Of a DNA stretch of 64,000 nucleotides, positions 25,561 to 34,874 are shown piece by piece. How positions within the stretch are numbered: the stretch's first letter is position 1; every line of letters starts with the position of its first letter. Source of the DNA: Arthrobacter sp. TMP15 (GTDB lineage: Bacteria > Actinomycetota > Actinomycetes > Actinomycetales > Micrococcaceae); contig NZ_CP154262.1 of NCBI RefSeq assembly GCF_039529835.1, positions 2,232,001-2,296,000 of the forward strand, in the 5' to 3' direction. The notes under the pieces were generated by a model. It searched no databases. It was not told where the DNA came from and worked only from the letters and a program-made list of their open reading frames with translations. The position numbers and the translations under genes were made by a program.

Positions 25561-26133
25561 ATGACCATCCTGCCCGTGACCATCTTGGGTGAACCCGTTC
25601 TCCACCGCCGCGCTGATGAGGTTAAGACCTTTGACGAAGACCTCAAATCCCTTGTCGCAGATATGTATGAAACCATGGCGGCGGCCAACGGTGTTGGTCT
25701 GGCAGCACCGCAAATAGGAGTCGGTCTGCGGATCTTCACCTACAAGATGGAGAACGACGACGACGTCCCCTCCCTTGGGGTTGTGGTGAATCCAACGCTG
25801 ACAGTGGGTAAGATCTCTGGGAACGCTCCGGATCCTGAAGAAGAAGTTGAAGGCTGCCTGTCAGTACCCGGCATTGACTTTCCACTCAAACGAGCCGAGT
25901 GGGTGCGTGTGCGCGGATTCGATGTAGATGGCAACCCCTTGGATTTTGAAGCCACGGGTTGGTTTGCCCGTTGCATGCAGCACGAATATGACCACCTTGA
26001 CGGCAAGCTCTACGTTGACAGGCTCAATGCACGTTTTTCCAAGAAAGCCAGGCGCTCCGCAAAGAGCAACGGTTGGGGCGTGCCTCATCTGACCTGGATG
26101 CCAGGGGTTGACCCGGACCCTTTCGGGCACTAA
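25561..26133 (+). CDS. def: peptide deformylase
   Basis: Removes the N-formyl group from nascent proteins. All three metal-site motifs are present: GVGLAAPQIGV near residue 45, EGCLSVPGIDF near residue 100 (Cys ligand) and QHEYDHLDGKLY near residue 140 (two His ligands and the catalytic Glu). The 190-residue length and the basic C-terminal tail SKKARRSAKSNGW are usual for actinobacterial forms. The ATG directly follows GAAGCTGTC; the ribosome site is weak (GGAAG). Confidence 0.96.
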   Translation: MTILPVTILGEPVLHRRADEVKTFDEDLKSLVADMYETMAAANGVGLAAPQIGVGLRIFTYKMENDDDVPSLGVVVNPTLTVGKISGNAPDPEEEVEGCLSVPGIDFPLKRAEWVRVRGFDVDGNPLDFEATGWFARCMQHEYDHLDGKLYVDRLNARFSKKARRSAKSNGWGVPHLTWMPGVDPDPFGH

Positions 26134-26361
26134 TCCATTCCGGGCTCCGCTCCGGGCACTACTCCGCGCCAGCACCAATCCACTCCGGCTCCGGCTCCGA
26201 TGATGCTGGCGGTGCGATGTTGTGAGTGGTTTCTCACGTGGAGTTTTCTGCGCAATATTACTGCGGAGCCAGCCTGCATGGAGTAGCTTGGGCATACAGA
26301 AAGTATGTAAATTTTTACTCCGGCCGCTTCTTTCTTTACGACGTGGCCGCAAAGGGGAACA

Positions 26362-27807
26362 ATGTCCGACTCAAGCACGACCAACCCAGCCCCGACAGGG
26401 ATTCCCCGCAAAGTCATAGGCCTTGCAGTGGCCGGTGCCGTAGGCGGATTCCTGTTTGGCTTTGATTCCTCAGTAGTCAACGGCGCGGTAGACGCCATCC
26501 AGGGCCAGTTTGTTCTAGGGGACGCCCTGACCGGCTTCGCCGTAGCTGTTGCTCTTTTGGGCTGCGCGGTTGGCGCCTACATGGCCGGAAAAATTGCGGA
26601 CGCCAAGGGGCGCATCCCGGCCATGAAGCTCGGTGGCCTCCTCTTCTTCGTCAGTGCTTTGGGTACCGGTTTCGCGTTCAGCGTCTACGACTTGATTTTC
26701 TGGCGGCTCGTGGGTGGTCTCGGTATTGGGCTGGCCTCCGTTATTGCTCCTGCCTACATTTCCGAAATTTCACCACGCAAACACCGCGGACGTTTGGCTT
26801 CGTTGCAGCAGCTGGCCATCACGACAGGTATTTTTGCGGCACTGCTTTCCGATGCTTTGTTTGCAAATGCCGCCGGAGGCGCCGCCCAGACGCTGTGGTT
26901 TGGTTTGCCTGCTTGGCGTTGGATGTTCCTGGCCGCAGCAGTTCCGGCCGTGGCGTACTTCCTAATCGCTTTGGTACTCCCTGAATCCCCTCGCTTCCTT
27001 GTGCTCCAAGGAAAAGAAGAGGAAGCCGCAAAGGTTTTCAAAACCATTGCCCCGCATGAGGACACCGAACGCAGCATCCGCGAAATTAAAGAAGCTGTTA
27101 AGGAAGATTCGCTTTCCGCTAAGAAAGGTTCCCTGCGTGGGAAACGCTTTGGTTTGATGCCAGTGGTGTGGATTGGCATCATCCTCTCCATGCTCCAACA
27201 ATTTGTGGGCATCAACGTCATCTTCTACTACTCCACAACTCTGTGGCAGGCGGTGGGCTTCCAGGAGAAGGATTCACTGACCATCTCAGTGGTAACGGCA
27301 ATCGTGAATATCCTTGTGACACTCGTCGCCATTGCACTCGTGGACAGAATCGGTAGGCGTCCCATCCTGCTGACAGGGTCCATTGGTATGGCACTGTCCT
27401 TGGGCACCATGGCACTGGCTTTTGCCAATGCCACTGGCTCAGGTTCCGACATCAGTTTGCCCGGCTCCTGGGGACCTGTAGCGCTGGTTGCAGCCAACAT
27501 CTTTGTGGTTAGTTTCGGCGCCTCGTGGGGACCGCTTGTCTGGGTCCTTTTGGGCGAGATCTTCCCTTCTCGCATCCGGGCCCGCGCGCTCGGGCTGGCA
27601 GCCGCAGCTCAGTGGATTGCCAACTTCATCATCACCTTGACATTCCCCTCCATGGCTTCGGCTTCACTGCCGCTGACCTACGGAATCTACGCATTGTTCG
27701 CGGTGGGATCGTTCTTCTTTGTGATGTTCAAGATCCCGGAAACCAACGGCATGTCCTTGGAGCAGGCGGACACCCTGTTCGTAAAGAAGCCCAAGGCCGC
27801 CAAATAA
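26362..27807 (+). CDS. MFS sugar porter
   Basis: A 481-residue, twelve-helix major facilitator of the sugar-porter family. It contains GGFLFGFDSSVVNGA in helix 1, the loop motif GKIADAKGRIPAMK, PAYISEISPRKHRGRL, ALVLPESPRFLVLQGK at the end of helix 6, QQFVGINVIFYYST in helix 7 and DRIGRRPILLTGSIGM. These match glucose/mannose/xylose:H+ symporters such as actinobacterial GlcP, but the sugar cannot be fixed by sequence. AAAGGGG lies 4 nt before the ATG. The long hairpin at 27821-27882 begins 14 nt after the stop. Confidence 0.9.
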   Translation: MSDSSTTNPAPTGIPRKVIGLAVAGAVGGFLFGFDSSVVNGAVDAIQGQFVLGDALTGFAVAVALLGCAVGAYMAGKIADAKGRIPAMKLGGLLFFVSALGTGFAFSVYDLIFWRLVGGLGIGLASVIAPAYISEISPRKHRGRLASLQQLAITTGIFAALLSDALFANAAGGAAQTLWFGLPAWRWMFLAAAVPAVAYFLIALVLPESPRFLVLQGKEEEAAKVFKTIAPHEDTERSIREIKEAVKEDSLSAKKGSLRGKRFGLMPVVWIGIILSMLQQFVGINVIFYYSTTLWQAVGFQEKDSLTISVVTAIVNILVTLVAIALVDRIGRRPILLTGSIGMALSLGTMALAFANATGSGSDISLPGSWGPVALVAANIFVVSFGASWGPLVWVLLGEIFPSRIRARALGLAAAAQWIANFIITLTFPSMASASLPLTYGIYALFAVGSFFFVMFKIPETNGMSLEQADTLFVKKPKAAK

Positions 27808-27820
27808 CCACCTCTTTTGG

Positions 27821-27882
27821 TTGAGGTTGGAGGTGATGACACCCCGGAGGAATGAACGGGATGTCATCACCTCCAACCTCAA
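27821..27882. repeat. long palindromic hairpin repeat, copy 1
   Basis: Arms of 21 bp (27821-27841 and 27862-27882) pair perfectly around a 20-nt centre that can form three further CCC/GGG pairs. The arm sequence TGAGGTTGGAGGTGATGAC recurs with three to four changes in the hairpin at 43346-43410. It lies between the sugar porter and the next gene on the same strand and has no T-tail. Confidence 0.85.
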
Positions 27883-27910
27883 CTGCGGTGGTGTTCGGTA
27901 GGCTGGGAAA

Positions 27911-28765
27911 ATGACTTCCCGAACCACCCTCAGCCCAAACTTGGTCCTTGCCTACCTTGACATCGCCGAAGAAGATCGCAGTGACTGTTTAATTTTGATT
28001 GAGGGACCCCCCACCCCGCCAGTATCCAGGGTTTTGACATATTTATCCGCCAGTTTGGGCAGCGCCGACGAGCCTGTCCCTGAACTTGGTACTGCAGAAC
28101 TGGCCGTTACTGAGCTGGATTGGCTCAGTGCCATGATGCGTTTTGTGCCTGACCTTTTGGCTTGGCATCAGGGGCGGGCCATCTCTGACGCAATTTCGCG
28201 TGCCACCTTGGCTGATTTTGGTCGCAATTTGGTCATTAATCGCAGAGTCCACAACCGGTTCGGCATGGACACCTGGAAATGGCTCAACCACGTGTTCTCG
28301 GGCCGTATATATCAGCTTGGTCGGCTCCAATATCTGATCCACCAACCAGCAAATCCCATCCCCGGTGTTTCCAGCGGAGAATGGATACTGGGGATCCATA
28401 TCCCAGAAGGTGGTGGCTTAGCTGCCGAGAACGTGCGTGAAAGTTTGGCATGGGCTGGCAGCTTCTTTGCCAAACACTTCCCCGCACAGCCGGTAAAAAT
28501 AGCCAACTGTGAGTCCTGGCTACTGGATCCTTATCTGCGGGATCATCTTGACCCAAGCTCCAATATTGCCAGATTCGCCGCCCGTTTCACTCCCTACGGG
28601 CAGCCTCGCGATGAACCAACGGATGCCGTGTACTTCACTTTCCGCACCCGCACTCTAGAAGAGTTGCACACGTTGCCACGGACCACGACGTTAGAAAAGG
28701 TTGTTCTTGAGCGCATCGATGCCGGAGGCACCTGGCAGTTGGGCTTCGGTACTTTGGAGTTATGA
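27911..28765 (+). CDS. acyltransferase-like (GNAT-related) protein
   Basis: The 284-residue protein resembles two-domain NAT_N/GNAT_C-like proteins of Actinobacteria: an N-terminal helical part with LDWLSAMMRFVPDLLAWHQG and a C-terminal part with GRIYQLGRLQYLIH, LGIHIPEGGGLAAENVRESL and NCESWLLDPYLRDHL. The GRLQ/LQYL and HIPEGG segments are typical. Such proteins are annotated as acyltransferase-domain proteins; substrate and partner are unknown. There is a loose GGTAGG site upstream of the ATG, 29 nt after the long hairpin. I am moderately sure of the family, not of activity. Confidence 0.65.
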   Translation: MTSRTTLSPNLVLAYLDIAEEDRSDCLILIEGPPTPPVSRVLTYLSASLGSADEPVPELGTAELAVTELDWLSAMMRFVPDLLAWHQGRAISDAISRATLADFGRNLVINRRVHNRFGMDTWKWLNHVFSGRIYQLGRLQYLIHQPANPIPGVSSGEWILGIHIPEGGGLAAENVRESLAWAGSFFAKHFPAQPVKIANCESWLLDPYLRDHLDPSSNIARFAARFTPYGQPRDEPTDAVYFTFRTRTLEELHTLPRTTTLEKVVLERIDAGGTWQLGFGTLEL

Positions 28766-28856
28766 TGCCAACAACACGCCGCCATGCTGCGGTAAACTTA
28801 TTATTTGCTGTCCTGTCTTTGCCTGACAAAATTCTTCACCGCTAGAAAGTAGTCTT

Positions 28857-30467
28857 GTGTCCTCTCCGGCCCAGTCCCCCGTCCGCGCCACCGAAATTAC
28901 CGGTCAGGCGCAGCGTCGCAGAACTTTTGCCGTCATCTCCCACCCGGATGCCGGTAAGTCAACGCTGACAGAAGCGTTGGCGCTGCATGCCAAAGTGATT
29001 GGTACCGCCGGGGCAACTAATGGCAAGTCCAACCGCCGGGACACAGTCTCTGACTGGCAACAGATGGAGAAGGACCGCGGGATTTCAATTAGCTCCGCGG
29101 CGCTTCAGTTCTCCTACCGCGACACTGTCATTAACTTGCTAGACACCCCCGGGCACGCTGACTTCTCAGAAGACACCTACCGCGTATTGGCTGCTGTCGA
29201 TTGCGCCGTTATGCTCATTGACGCTGGCAAGGGCTTGGAAACTCAGACCATGAAGCTCTTTGAGGTGTGCCGTCAGCGCAATCTACCCATCATCACCGTA
29301 ATCAACAAGTGGGACCGGCCAGGACTTGACCCCCTTGAATTGATGGATGAGATCACCGAGCGCACCGGGCTGACCCCCATGCCACTGACGTGGGCCATCG
29401 GCATTGCCGGTGACTTCCGTGGCGTGTGGGATATCCGACGCAACGAGTTTGCCAAGTTTGCCCGCAACAGCTCCGGCGCCCACATCGCCTTGACCCAGTA
29501 CCTCACGCCCGAGCAGGCAGCCGAATCCGAAGGTGAAGCATGGGTTGAGTCCACCGATGAAGCCAGTCTGGTTGTTGATGTCGATTCACCTTTGGACCTT
29601 GATGCGTTCTACGCTGGCAAAGCCACTCCCCTGCTGTTCTCCTCAGCAGCCCTGAACTTTGGGGTCAAGCAAATACTGGACACGCTGGTGGACTTTGCCC
29701 CTCCGGCTTCCCCGCGCGCCGACATTTCCGGCACCACCCGTCCGGTAGAAGCCCCTTTCTCAGGCTTTGTGTTCAAGGTCCAGGCAGGCATGAACCAGGC
29801 ACACCGCGACCACGTGGCTTTTGTCCGCGTCTGCTCTGGCATGTTTGAACGAGGCATGGTTGTTACCCAGTCACGCACAGGCAAGTCCTTCGCCACCAAG
29901 TATGCACAGCAAGTGTTTGGCCGCGAACGAGAGGTCATCGATACCGCGTTTCCTGGTGATGTAGTGGGGCTGGTAAATGCTTCAGCTTTGCGAGTGGGCG
30001 ACAGCCTTTACGTTGAGGAAGGCGTGGAATACCCTGCCATTCCGCTGTTCGCGCCGGAGCACTTCCAGGTGGCCCGATCCAAAGATCCCAGCAAGTACAA
30101 GCAGTTCCGCCGGGGAATTGAACAACTGGAGCACGAAGGTGTTATTCAGGTGCTGCGCTCGGATTTACGCGGCGATCAGGCACCTGTGCTCGCTGCTGTG
30201 GGCCCCATGCAGTTTGAAGTTGTCGAGGACCGCATGCATCATGATTTCAACGCTCCTATGCGTTTGGAGCGTTTGCCGTATTCTCTCGCCAGATTGACCA
30301 CGCAGGAGGCCACAGCCACGCTGAGCGCGATTCATGGAGCTGAGGTACTTGAGCGAAGCGACGGGGAGTTCTTGGCCCTATTCAACGATATTTGGGCTAT
30401 GCGTAGGGTGGAAAAGAACCACCCTGGCCTCTCACTGGCAGAAATTGGTACTTCCATGCAGAAGTAG
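28857..30467 (+). CDS. prfC: peptide chain release factor 3
   Basis: Translational GTPase that recycles release factors 1 and 2. The 536-residue sequence shows the P-loop SHPDAGKSTLTEAL, the switch-region DWQQMEKDRGISISSAAL, DTPGHADFSEDTYRVL, and NKWDRPGLDPLELMDEI, then the RF3-type domains II and III (RSKDPSKYKQFRRGIEQLEH). The start is GTG at 28857 with a weak upstream AGAAAG. It converges with the HNH-nuclease gene downstream. Confidence 0.95.
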   Translation: MSSPAQSPVRATEITGQAQRRRTFAVISHPDAGKSTLTEALALHAKVIGTAGATNGKSNRRDTVSDWQQMEKDRGISISSAALQFSYRDTVINLLDTPGHADFSEDTYRVLAAVDCAVMLIDAGKGLETQTMKLFEVCRQRNLPIITVINKWDRPGLDPLELMDEITERTGLTPMPLTWAIGIAGDFRGVWDIRRNEFAKFARNSSGAHIALTQYLTPEQAAESEGEAWVESTDEASLVVDVDSPLDLDAFYAGKATPLLFSSAALNFGVKQILDTLVDFAPPASPRADISGTTRPVEAPFSGFVFKVQAGMNQAHRDHVAFVRVCSGMFERGMVVTQSRTGKSFATKYAQQVFGREREVIDTAFPGDVVGLVNASALRVGDSLYVEEGVEYPAIPLFAPEHFQVARSKDPSKYKQFRRGIEQLEHEGVIQVLRSDLRGDQAPVLAAVGPMQFEVVEDRMHHDFNAPMRLERLPYSLARLTTQEATATLSAIHGAEVLERSDGEFLALFNDIWAMRRVEKNHPGLSLAEIGTSMQK

Positions 30468-30514
30468 CCCTTGGTCTGCTTTATCTGCAGCTGGCGTTGA
30501 CAACGAGTTTCTCT

Positions 30515-31321
30515 TCAATGCAGGTATCCAGATGGCAAGCTTTGCTGCTGCGGACACGGGCCAAGGACACGTTTCATGGCCGCTTTTTCTGCTGCCGTTA
30601 CCCAGAGGTTGTAGGCGGCTTTGACGGAAATTTGGCGGGCAACATAGTGGCAGCGAAATTTTTTGGACGCTGGCAGCCACGTGGCTGCGTCGCCGTCAGA
30701 TTTTTCTTGATTCGCCGGCCCATCTGCCGCCAGAAGGTTCAAGGGATCGTTGGCTAAACTTTGGCGTTGCAACCCCGACAGCGCTGATGCGCCGGTCTGC
30801 CATGCATTGCCAAGAGCCACCACATGGTCGATTTGTACTGCCCCGCTGCTGTCTTTGCCTCGTTGGAAGTGAACTTCCGCTCCTGTATATGGCTCAGCGA
30901 GAACACCGGAGGCCACTACGCAATGGGAACCGGCACTGAACGCAACCCCTTGAAGATCTCTTCGCAAGACATCGTTGCGAGTGTCGCAGCCGTTGGCGTC
31001 GGCGTCCATCCAGGCTTCACCGAAGGCGCTGCGTTGGTAGTCCTTGCCCGGAGCTTTCCCCTTAACCTCCAGAGTGTCCAGCAGCATCAGTGCGCTTCCT
31101 GTCGATACTGCAATGACTGGCCCGCCCAGAACTGGCGTCGGTGTGCTGAACGATGGAGCCGGGCCGGCCTCTGGTACGAAAGGCCACCGCCCCGAACTGT
31201 GCAGCCAGCCGCTCAAGAGCACTAGAACCAGCAAGGCTAGAGCAATTGCGGCGTGCACGGGGGCCCGGCACTGCGCCTGCGGTCGGTGCCGTTGGAGTTG
31301 GAGTTGTGTGTGGCGTGCCAT
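30515..31321 (-). CDS. HNH/DUF1524-type endonuclease-like secreted protein
   Basis: A membrane-anchored or secreted protein of about 268 residues. A hydrophobic segment (IALALLVLVLLSGWLHSSG) lies near residues 25-45, a Pro-rich linker follows, and the C-terminal domain has DADANGCDTRNDVLRRDL, VQIDHVVALGNAWQTGA and NDPLNLLAADGPANQEKSDG, matching DUF1524/HNH nuclease-like proteins with a D-H...N...K active-site pattern. Actinobacterial homologs are exported nucleases of unclear role. ATG 31321 is preferred because AAGGTGG lies 9 nt upstream; GTG 31348 is an alternative. Confidence 0.85.
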   Translation of the reverse strand: MARHTQLQLQRHRPQAQCRAPVHAAIALALLVLVLLSGWLHSSGRWPFVPEAGPAPSFSTPTPVLGGPVIAVSTGSALMLLDTLEVKGKAPGKDYQRSAFGEAWMDADANGCDTRNDVLRRDLQGVAFSAGSHCVVASGVLAEPYTGAEVHFQRGKDSSGAVQIDHVVALGNAWQTGASALSGLQRQSLANDPLNLLAADGPANQEKSDGDAATWLPASKKFRCHYVARQISVKAAYNLWVTAAEKAAMKRVLGPCPQQQSLPSGYLH

Positions 31322-31537
31322 GGCCTCTGCCCACCTTGATTCCCTCACCAGCGGCTGCGTCGTTGAATAAGTCGTGCTGGAACAAGTCTAGAGACATAGC
31401 CGTTGGCGCGTTCTGAGTTATCCACAGGCCGATGTGGCGTGTGTATCGAGAATCTGGCAGCCGTTGTAACCCTCAGGCAGCAAAAAGGCCGGCCACCTAA
31501 AGTGACCGACCCATTTACAACTACTCATTCAGTGGTG

Positions 31538-31696
31538 CTATTTATTCAGGGCGTTTCGCCGGACCCAGCCGATAGCGGCCGTAGCCACGAACAGGACGAT
31601 TCCAACGACCGCCAGCCAGAACAGGCCCTTGACCACAAAACCAAGGATCGAAAGGACAAGCCAAATGACAAGAAGTGCAATTATTATTCCAACCAT
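31538..31696 (-). CDS. small hydrophobic membrane protein (52 aa)
   Basis: A 52-residue frame: MVGIIIALLVIWLVLSILGF, then VVKGLFWLAVVGIVLFVATA and AIGWVRRNALNK. Two closely spaced membrane helices end in a basic tail. Similar small hydrophobic proteins are common and unnamed in Actinobacteria. The ATG is at 31696; the ribosome site is weak. The gene stands alone between the HNH gene and the RNase P RNA, both on the same strand. Confidence 0.7.
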   Translation of the reverse strand: MVGIIIALLVIWLVLSILGFVVKGLFWLAVVGIVLFVATAAIGWVRRNALNK

Positions 31697-31801
31697 CGCA
31701 TAAACTTACCGCACCATCGCCGCTATTGAAAAGTTACCTACAGCCGGGTAGGAAGTAGTGGCACACCTCGCGGTAGATTCACAGATTGGGAAAGTTTAAG
31801 T

Positions 31802-32187
31802 GGATAGGGCAGCCGATACGCCGGGTTTTGTCATCCGCAACAGTTACCCGCTGCGGAGAGGCAACCATCCATCTACGAACGCCGTTGCCGACGCCCTCTA
31901 GCGGCCTACCCAGACACTCGGGCGAACAGCCCTCAGTCATGCCCTGTCTGGCCTTGCTCCGGGCGGGGTTTACCGAGCTTCCCCAGTCACCTGGGGAACT
32001 GGTGGTCTCTTACACCACCGTTTCACCCTTACCTGCGCCGGCTCTTGCGAACCAGGCGGGCGGTTTACTTTCTGTGGCACTTTCCTGCGAGTTACCCCGA
32101 GTGGGCGTTACCCACCACCCTGTTCTGTGGAGCCCGGACGTTCCTCGAGTCACTTGCGTGGCTCGCGGTTGCCTAGCTGCCCTATCC
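31802..32187 (-). ncRNA. rnpB: RNase P RNA (class A)
   Basis: The minus strand contains the universally conserved core GAGGAACGTCCGGGCTCC near the 5' end and, near the 3' end, GATGGTTGCCTCTCC and GACAAAACCCGGCGTATCGG. The ends pair as helix P1 (GGATAGGGCAGC with GCTGCCCTATCC), which sets the boundaries. RNase P RNA matures tRNA 5' ends. Length, about 386 nt, is normal for Actinobacteria. Confidence 0.95.
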
Positions 32188-32284
32188 AGCAACTAAGTGT
32201 ACAGGTCGCAGGGACACCGATCGAGCGGAGCAAGACTGGGCAGCTGGGTCTGGTCCAGAATTCTACCGGGGTGAGGTTAAAGCT

Positions 32285-32336
32285 AAAGGTGCCGGTCGGC
32301 GTCGTACTTTAAAGTACGACGCCGACCAGCACCTTT
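32285..32336. terminator. long bidirectional hairpin after the GAPDH gene
   Basis: Two 26-nt arms, AAAGGTGC then GGTCGGCGTCGTACTTT and complements with one internal mismatch, meet without a loop, 14 nt after the GAPDH stop codon. Confidence 0.8.
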
Positions 32337-32350
32337 GACACGCCGTTACG

Positions 32351-33838
32351 TTACGCCGGCAACAGTACCGGTGATTCTTCCACTGCGGGGAATTGACGCG
32401 GGTGGACCCCTGCCATCTCTTCCATCACGCGGACCACTTGGCAGCTGTAGCCGAATTCGTTGTCATACCAGACGTAGAGAACCAAATGCTTGTCATTGCT
32501 GATCGTTGCTAGACCATCCACAATTCCGGCCCTGCGTGAACCAATAAAATCGCTGGAAACCACTTCCGGAGAGTCAATGAAATCGATCTGCTTGCGCAGC
32601 CCGGAATTCAAGGACATATCCCGCAAATATGTGTTGATTTCTTCTTTGGTAGTGCCGTTTTCAAGTGTCAAATTCAAGATCGCCATCGACACATTCGGGG
32701 TGGGGACACGGATGGAGTTACCAGAGAGTTTACCGGCGAGCTCGGGCAGTGCCTTGGCTACGGCCTTTGCAGCTCCGGTTTCGGTCAAAACCATGTTCAG
32801 CGCTGCAGATCGCCCCCGGCGGTCTCCCTTATGGAAGTTATCCGTCAGGTTTTGATCATTCGTGAAGGAGTGCACAGTTTCAACATGCCCATGGACAATA
32901 CCGTACTTGTCGTTGAGCGCCTTGAGCACCGGTGTGATGGCGTTGGTGGTACAGGAGGCGGCGGTGATGATCTTATCTTCATCCTTGATGGTGTCATGGT
33001 TGATTCCATGCACCACGTTCTTTAGCGCCCCTTTGCCTGGTGCGGTGAGCAACACCCGGGAGGCACCCTTGCTCTGCAGGTGCTGCGAGAGGCCTTCCTC
33101 ATCGCGCCACCGGCCGGTGTTATCCACAATCAGGGCGTCGTGAATATTGAAAGCGGTGTAGTCGATGGCGGAAGGATCATCCGAGTAGATAACCTGAATG
33201 GCTGTGCCATTGGCCTGGATGATGTTGCGCTCTTCATCAACGGTGATAGTGCCGTTGAAAGGCCCGTGGACGGAGTCACGGCGCAACAAGCTGGCACGTT
33301 TGGTCAGGTCAGATTCGCCACCATTGCGCACAACAATCGCCCGGAGCCGCAAGCCCTGACCGCCCCCTGCGTGTTCAATGAGGATCCTGGCCAGCAGCCG
33401 GCCGATCCGCCCGAAACCGTAGAGGACTACATCCTTGCCTCGCCGCAGATCCTGTCCCTGGCGGTCCACGATCTCAGCTAGCTCAACGCGCAGGAATTCT
33501 TCGCGGCTCTGACCTACACCCTCTTGGGCGTATTTGAGATTCAACGTGGCCAGGTTAATCGACGCCGGGCCCAGACGAAGGGCTGTCAATGCAAGGAGCA
33601 TGGGCAGTGTTTCTTCTGGACGGAGTAGAACTCCGTCAACATGGCGGGCAAAACGGTGCGCCTTCAGCAAGCTGACGGCGGACTGGTTGATCAGGCTGCG
33701 TCCATGTACTGAGAGAATCACGTTATTCTCACGATACAGGCGGCCAATAAGCGGAATCATAGCTTCCGCCATGGTTTCGCGTTCGATCCATGACTCTAGG
33801 ACGGCTTCACTATTGTTTGCCGCGAGTTCTTGCACCAC
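32351..33838 (-). CDS. long-form glyceraldehyde-3-phosphate dehydrogenase
   Basis: A roughly 495-residue GAPDH of the extended type, with an N-terminal helical extension (MAEAMIPLIGRLYRENNVIL near residue 25) before the usual NAD domain VVLYGFGRIGRLLARILIEH. The active-site cysteine is in ITAASCTTNAITPV, and the C-terminal YVWYDNEFGYSCQV is conserved. It interconverts glyceraldehyde-3-phosphate and 1,3-bisphosphoglycerate; long forms are thought to serve NADPH or gluconeogenic roles, which is inference here. The frame opens at GTG 33901, but GTG 33838 is preceded by GAGG at 8 nt and fits family length. Confidence 0.9.
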   Translation of the reverse strand: MVQELAANNSEAVLESWIERETMAEAMIPLIGRLYRENNVILSVHGRSLINQSAVSLLKAHRFARHVDGVLLRPEETLPMLLALTALRLGPASINLATLNLKYAQEGVGQSREEFLRVELAEIVDRQGQDLRRGKDVVLYGFGRIGRLLARILIEHAGGGQGLRLRAIVVRNGGESDLTKRASLLRRDSVHGPFNGTITVDEERNIIQANGTAIQVIYSDDPSAIDYTAFNIHDALIVDNTGRWRDEEGLSQHLQSKGASRVLLTAPGKGALKNVVHGINHDTIKDEDKIITAASCTTNAITPVLKALNDKYGIVHGHVETVHSFTNDQNLTDNFHKGDRRGRSAALNMVLTETGAAKAVAKALPELAGKLSGNSIRVPTPNVSMAILNLTLENGTTKEEINTYLRDMSLNSGLRKQIDFIDSPEVVSSDFIGSRRAGIVDGLATISNDKHLVLYVWYDNEFGYSCQVVRVMEEMAGVHPRQFPAVEESPVLLPA

Positions 33839-34058
33839 GTAATCATCCTCTTCCAGCTCAAAACACCCTTGGTTCAAGCCACCTCTAGTGTGCCAGCGCA
33901 CAGATGTTACTGGCGAGTTCAGTGAGACGGTTCACTAGACCGGTCTATCTAGAAATGAACTATACGGGATTGCCGTGACGTCTCTACGCCGGAGTATCCC
34001 CTGATGACCTGGAGTCTTAGTGGAGATTGACCCACTCACCAACAGATAAGCTCGAACA

Positions 34059-34823
34059 GTGCTAATTTTGCTTCCCCCTTCTGAAGGTAAGACCCCGGCC
34101 CAGACCGGTTCCCCCGCTGACTTGGCTGATTTGAGCTTTCCCTCGCTCACCGCCGCCCGGCAGGAGGTGGCATTTGCGTTGGCCTCCGTGTCAGGACAAG
34201 ATGATGCTCTCCGTCAACTGGGCGTAGGAGCAACCTTGGGGCATGAGGTCTCCCGGAACATGCGCCTGATGAAAGAGCCAGCCGCACCGGCCCACAGCAT
34301 CTACACGGGTGTGCTTTTTGACGCCCTGGGGTATTCAAACCTCACAACAACCCAAAAACGCAAAGCGGATGCCACAATCCTTGTGATCTCCGGTCTCTGG
34401 GGAGCCGTGGGATTCGCTGATAGCATCCCCGCCTATCGTCTCTCCATGTCCGTAGGCCTGCCAGGTCTGGGGAAACTAGCCAGCTACTGGAAACCGCGGC
34501 TAGCCGCGGCGTTGGCGGAGCACGCCCAAGATCATCTCATGGTCGATTGCCGCTCCAGCAGTTACGCCGCCGCGTGGGTCCCTGACCCCGTGCGCACTGT
34601 GGCCATCAACGTTTTCACAGAACGTGACGGCACACGCAAAGTGGTCTCACACTTCGCCAAACACACCCGCGGGGAACTGGCCAGACACTTGCTGACTCGC
34701 CGTGGTGCGGCACCACAAAACCCGGAGCAGCTGACCCGTGCCGCCGGAGAACGATGGACGGTTGAACTCGTGGCAGGAACTTCGCGCAAAGCGCACGCCC
34801 TGAACATCATCCTCAGTGACTGA
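34059..34823 (+). CDS. yaaA: YaaA/DUF328 peroxide-stress family protein
   Basis: Opening MLILLPPSEGKT and later SIYTGVLFDALGYSNLT, VISGLWGAVGFADSIPAYRLSM, and the C-terminal VVSHFAKHTRGELARHLL are the hallmark segments of the YaaA family. In E. coli YaaA lowers free iron during hydrogen-peroxide stress; some members bind DNA. The 254-residue length is normal. The start is GTG at 34059 with no strong ribosome site. The gene stands alone between divergent GAPDH and convergent zinc-ribbon-like genes. Confidence 0.88.
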   Translation: MLILLPPSEGKTPAQTGSPADLADLSFPSLTAARQEVAFALASVSGQDDALRQLGVGATLGHEVSRNMRLMKEPAAPAHSIYTGVLFDALGYSNLTTTQKRKADATILVISGLWGAVGFADSIPAYRLSMSVGLPGLGKLASYWKPRLAAALAEHAQDHLMVDCRSSSYAAAWVPDPVRTVAINVFTERDGTRKVVSHFAKHTRGELARHLLTRRGAAPQNPEQLTRAAGERWTVELVAGTSRKAHALNIILSD

Positions 34824-34874
34824 GCTTTCCGACCACCGAAGCTCCAAATAGCCAAACACCAGTGGGAATGCGGT

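Noticed and set aside
31403-31729. Plus-strand frame of 108 codons
   Set aside because: Opposite strand encodes a typical small hydrophobic protein; the plus-strand frame is a shadow.
31786-32196. Plus-strand frame of 136 codons
   Set aside because: It lies antisense to the RNase P RNA, whose conserved core is clear.
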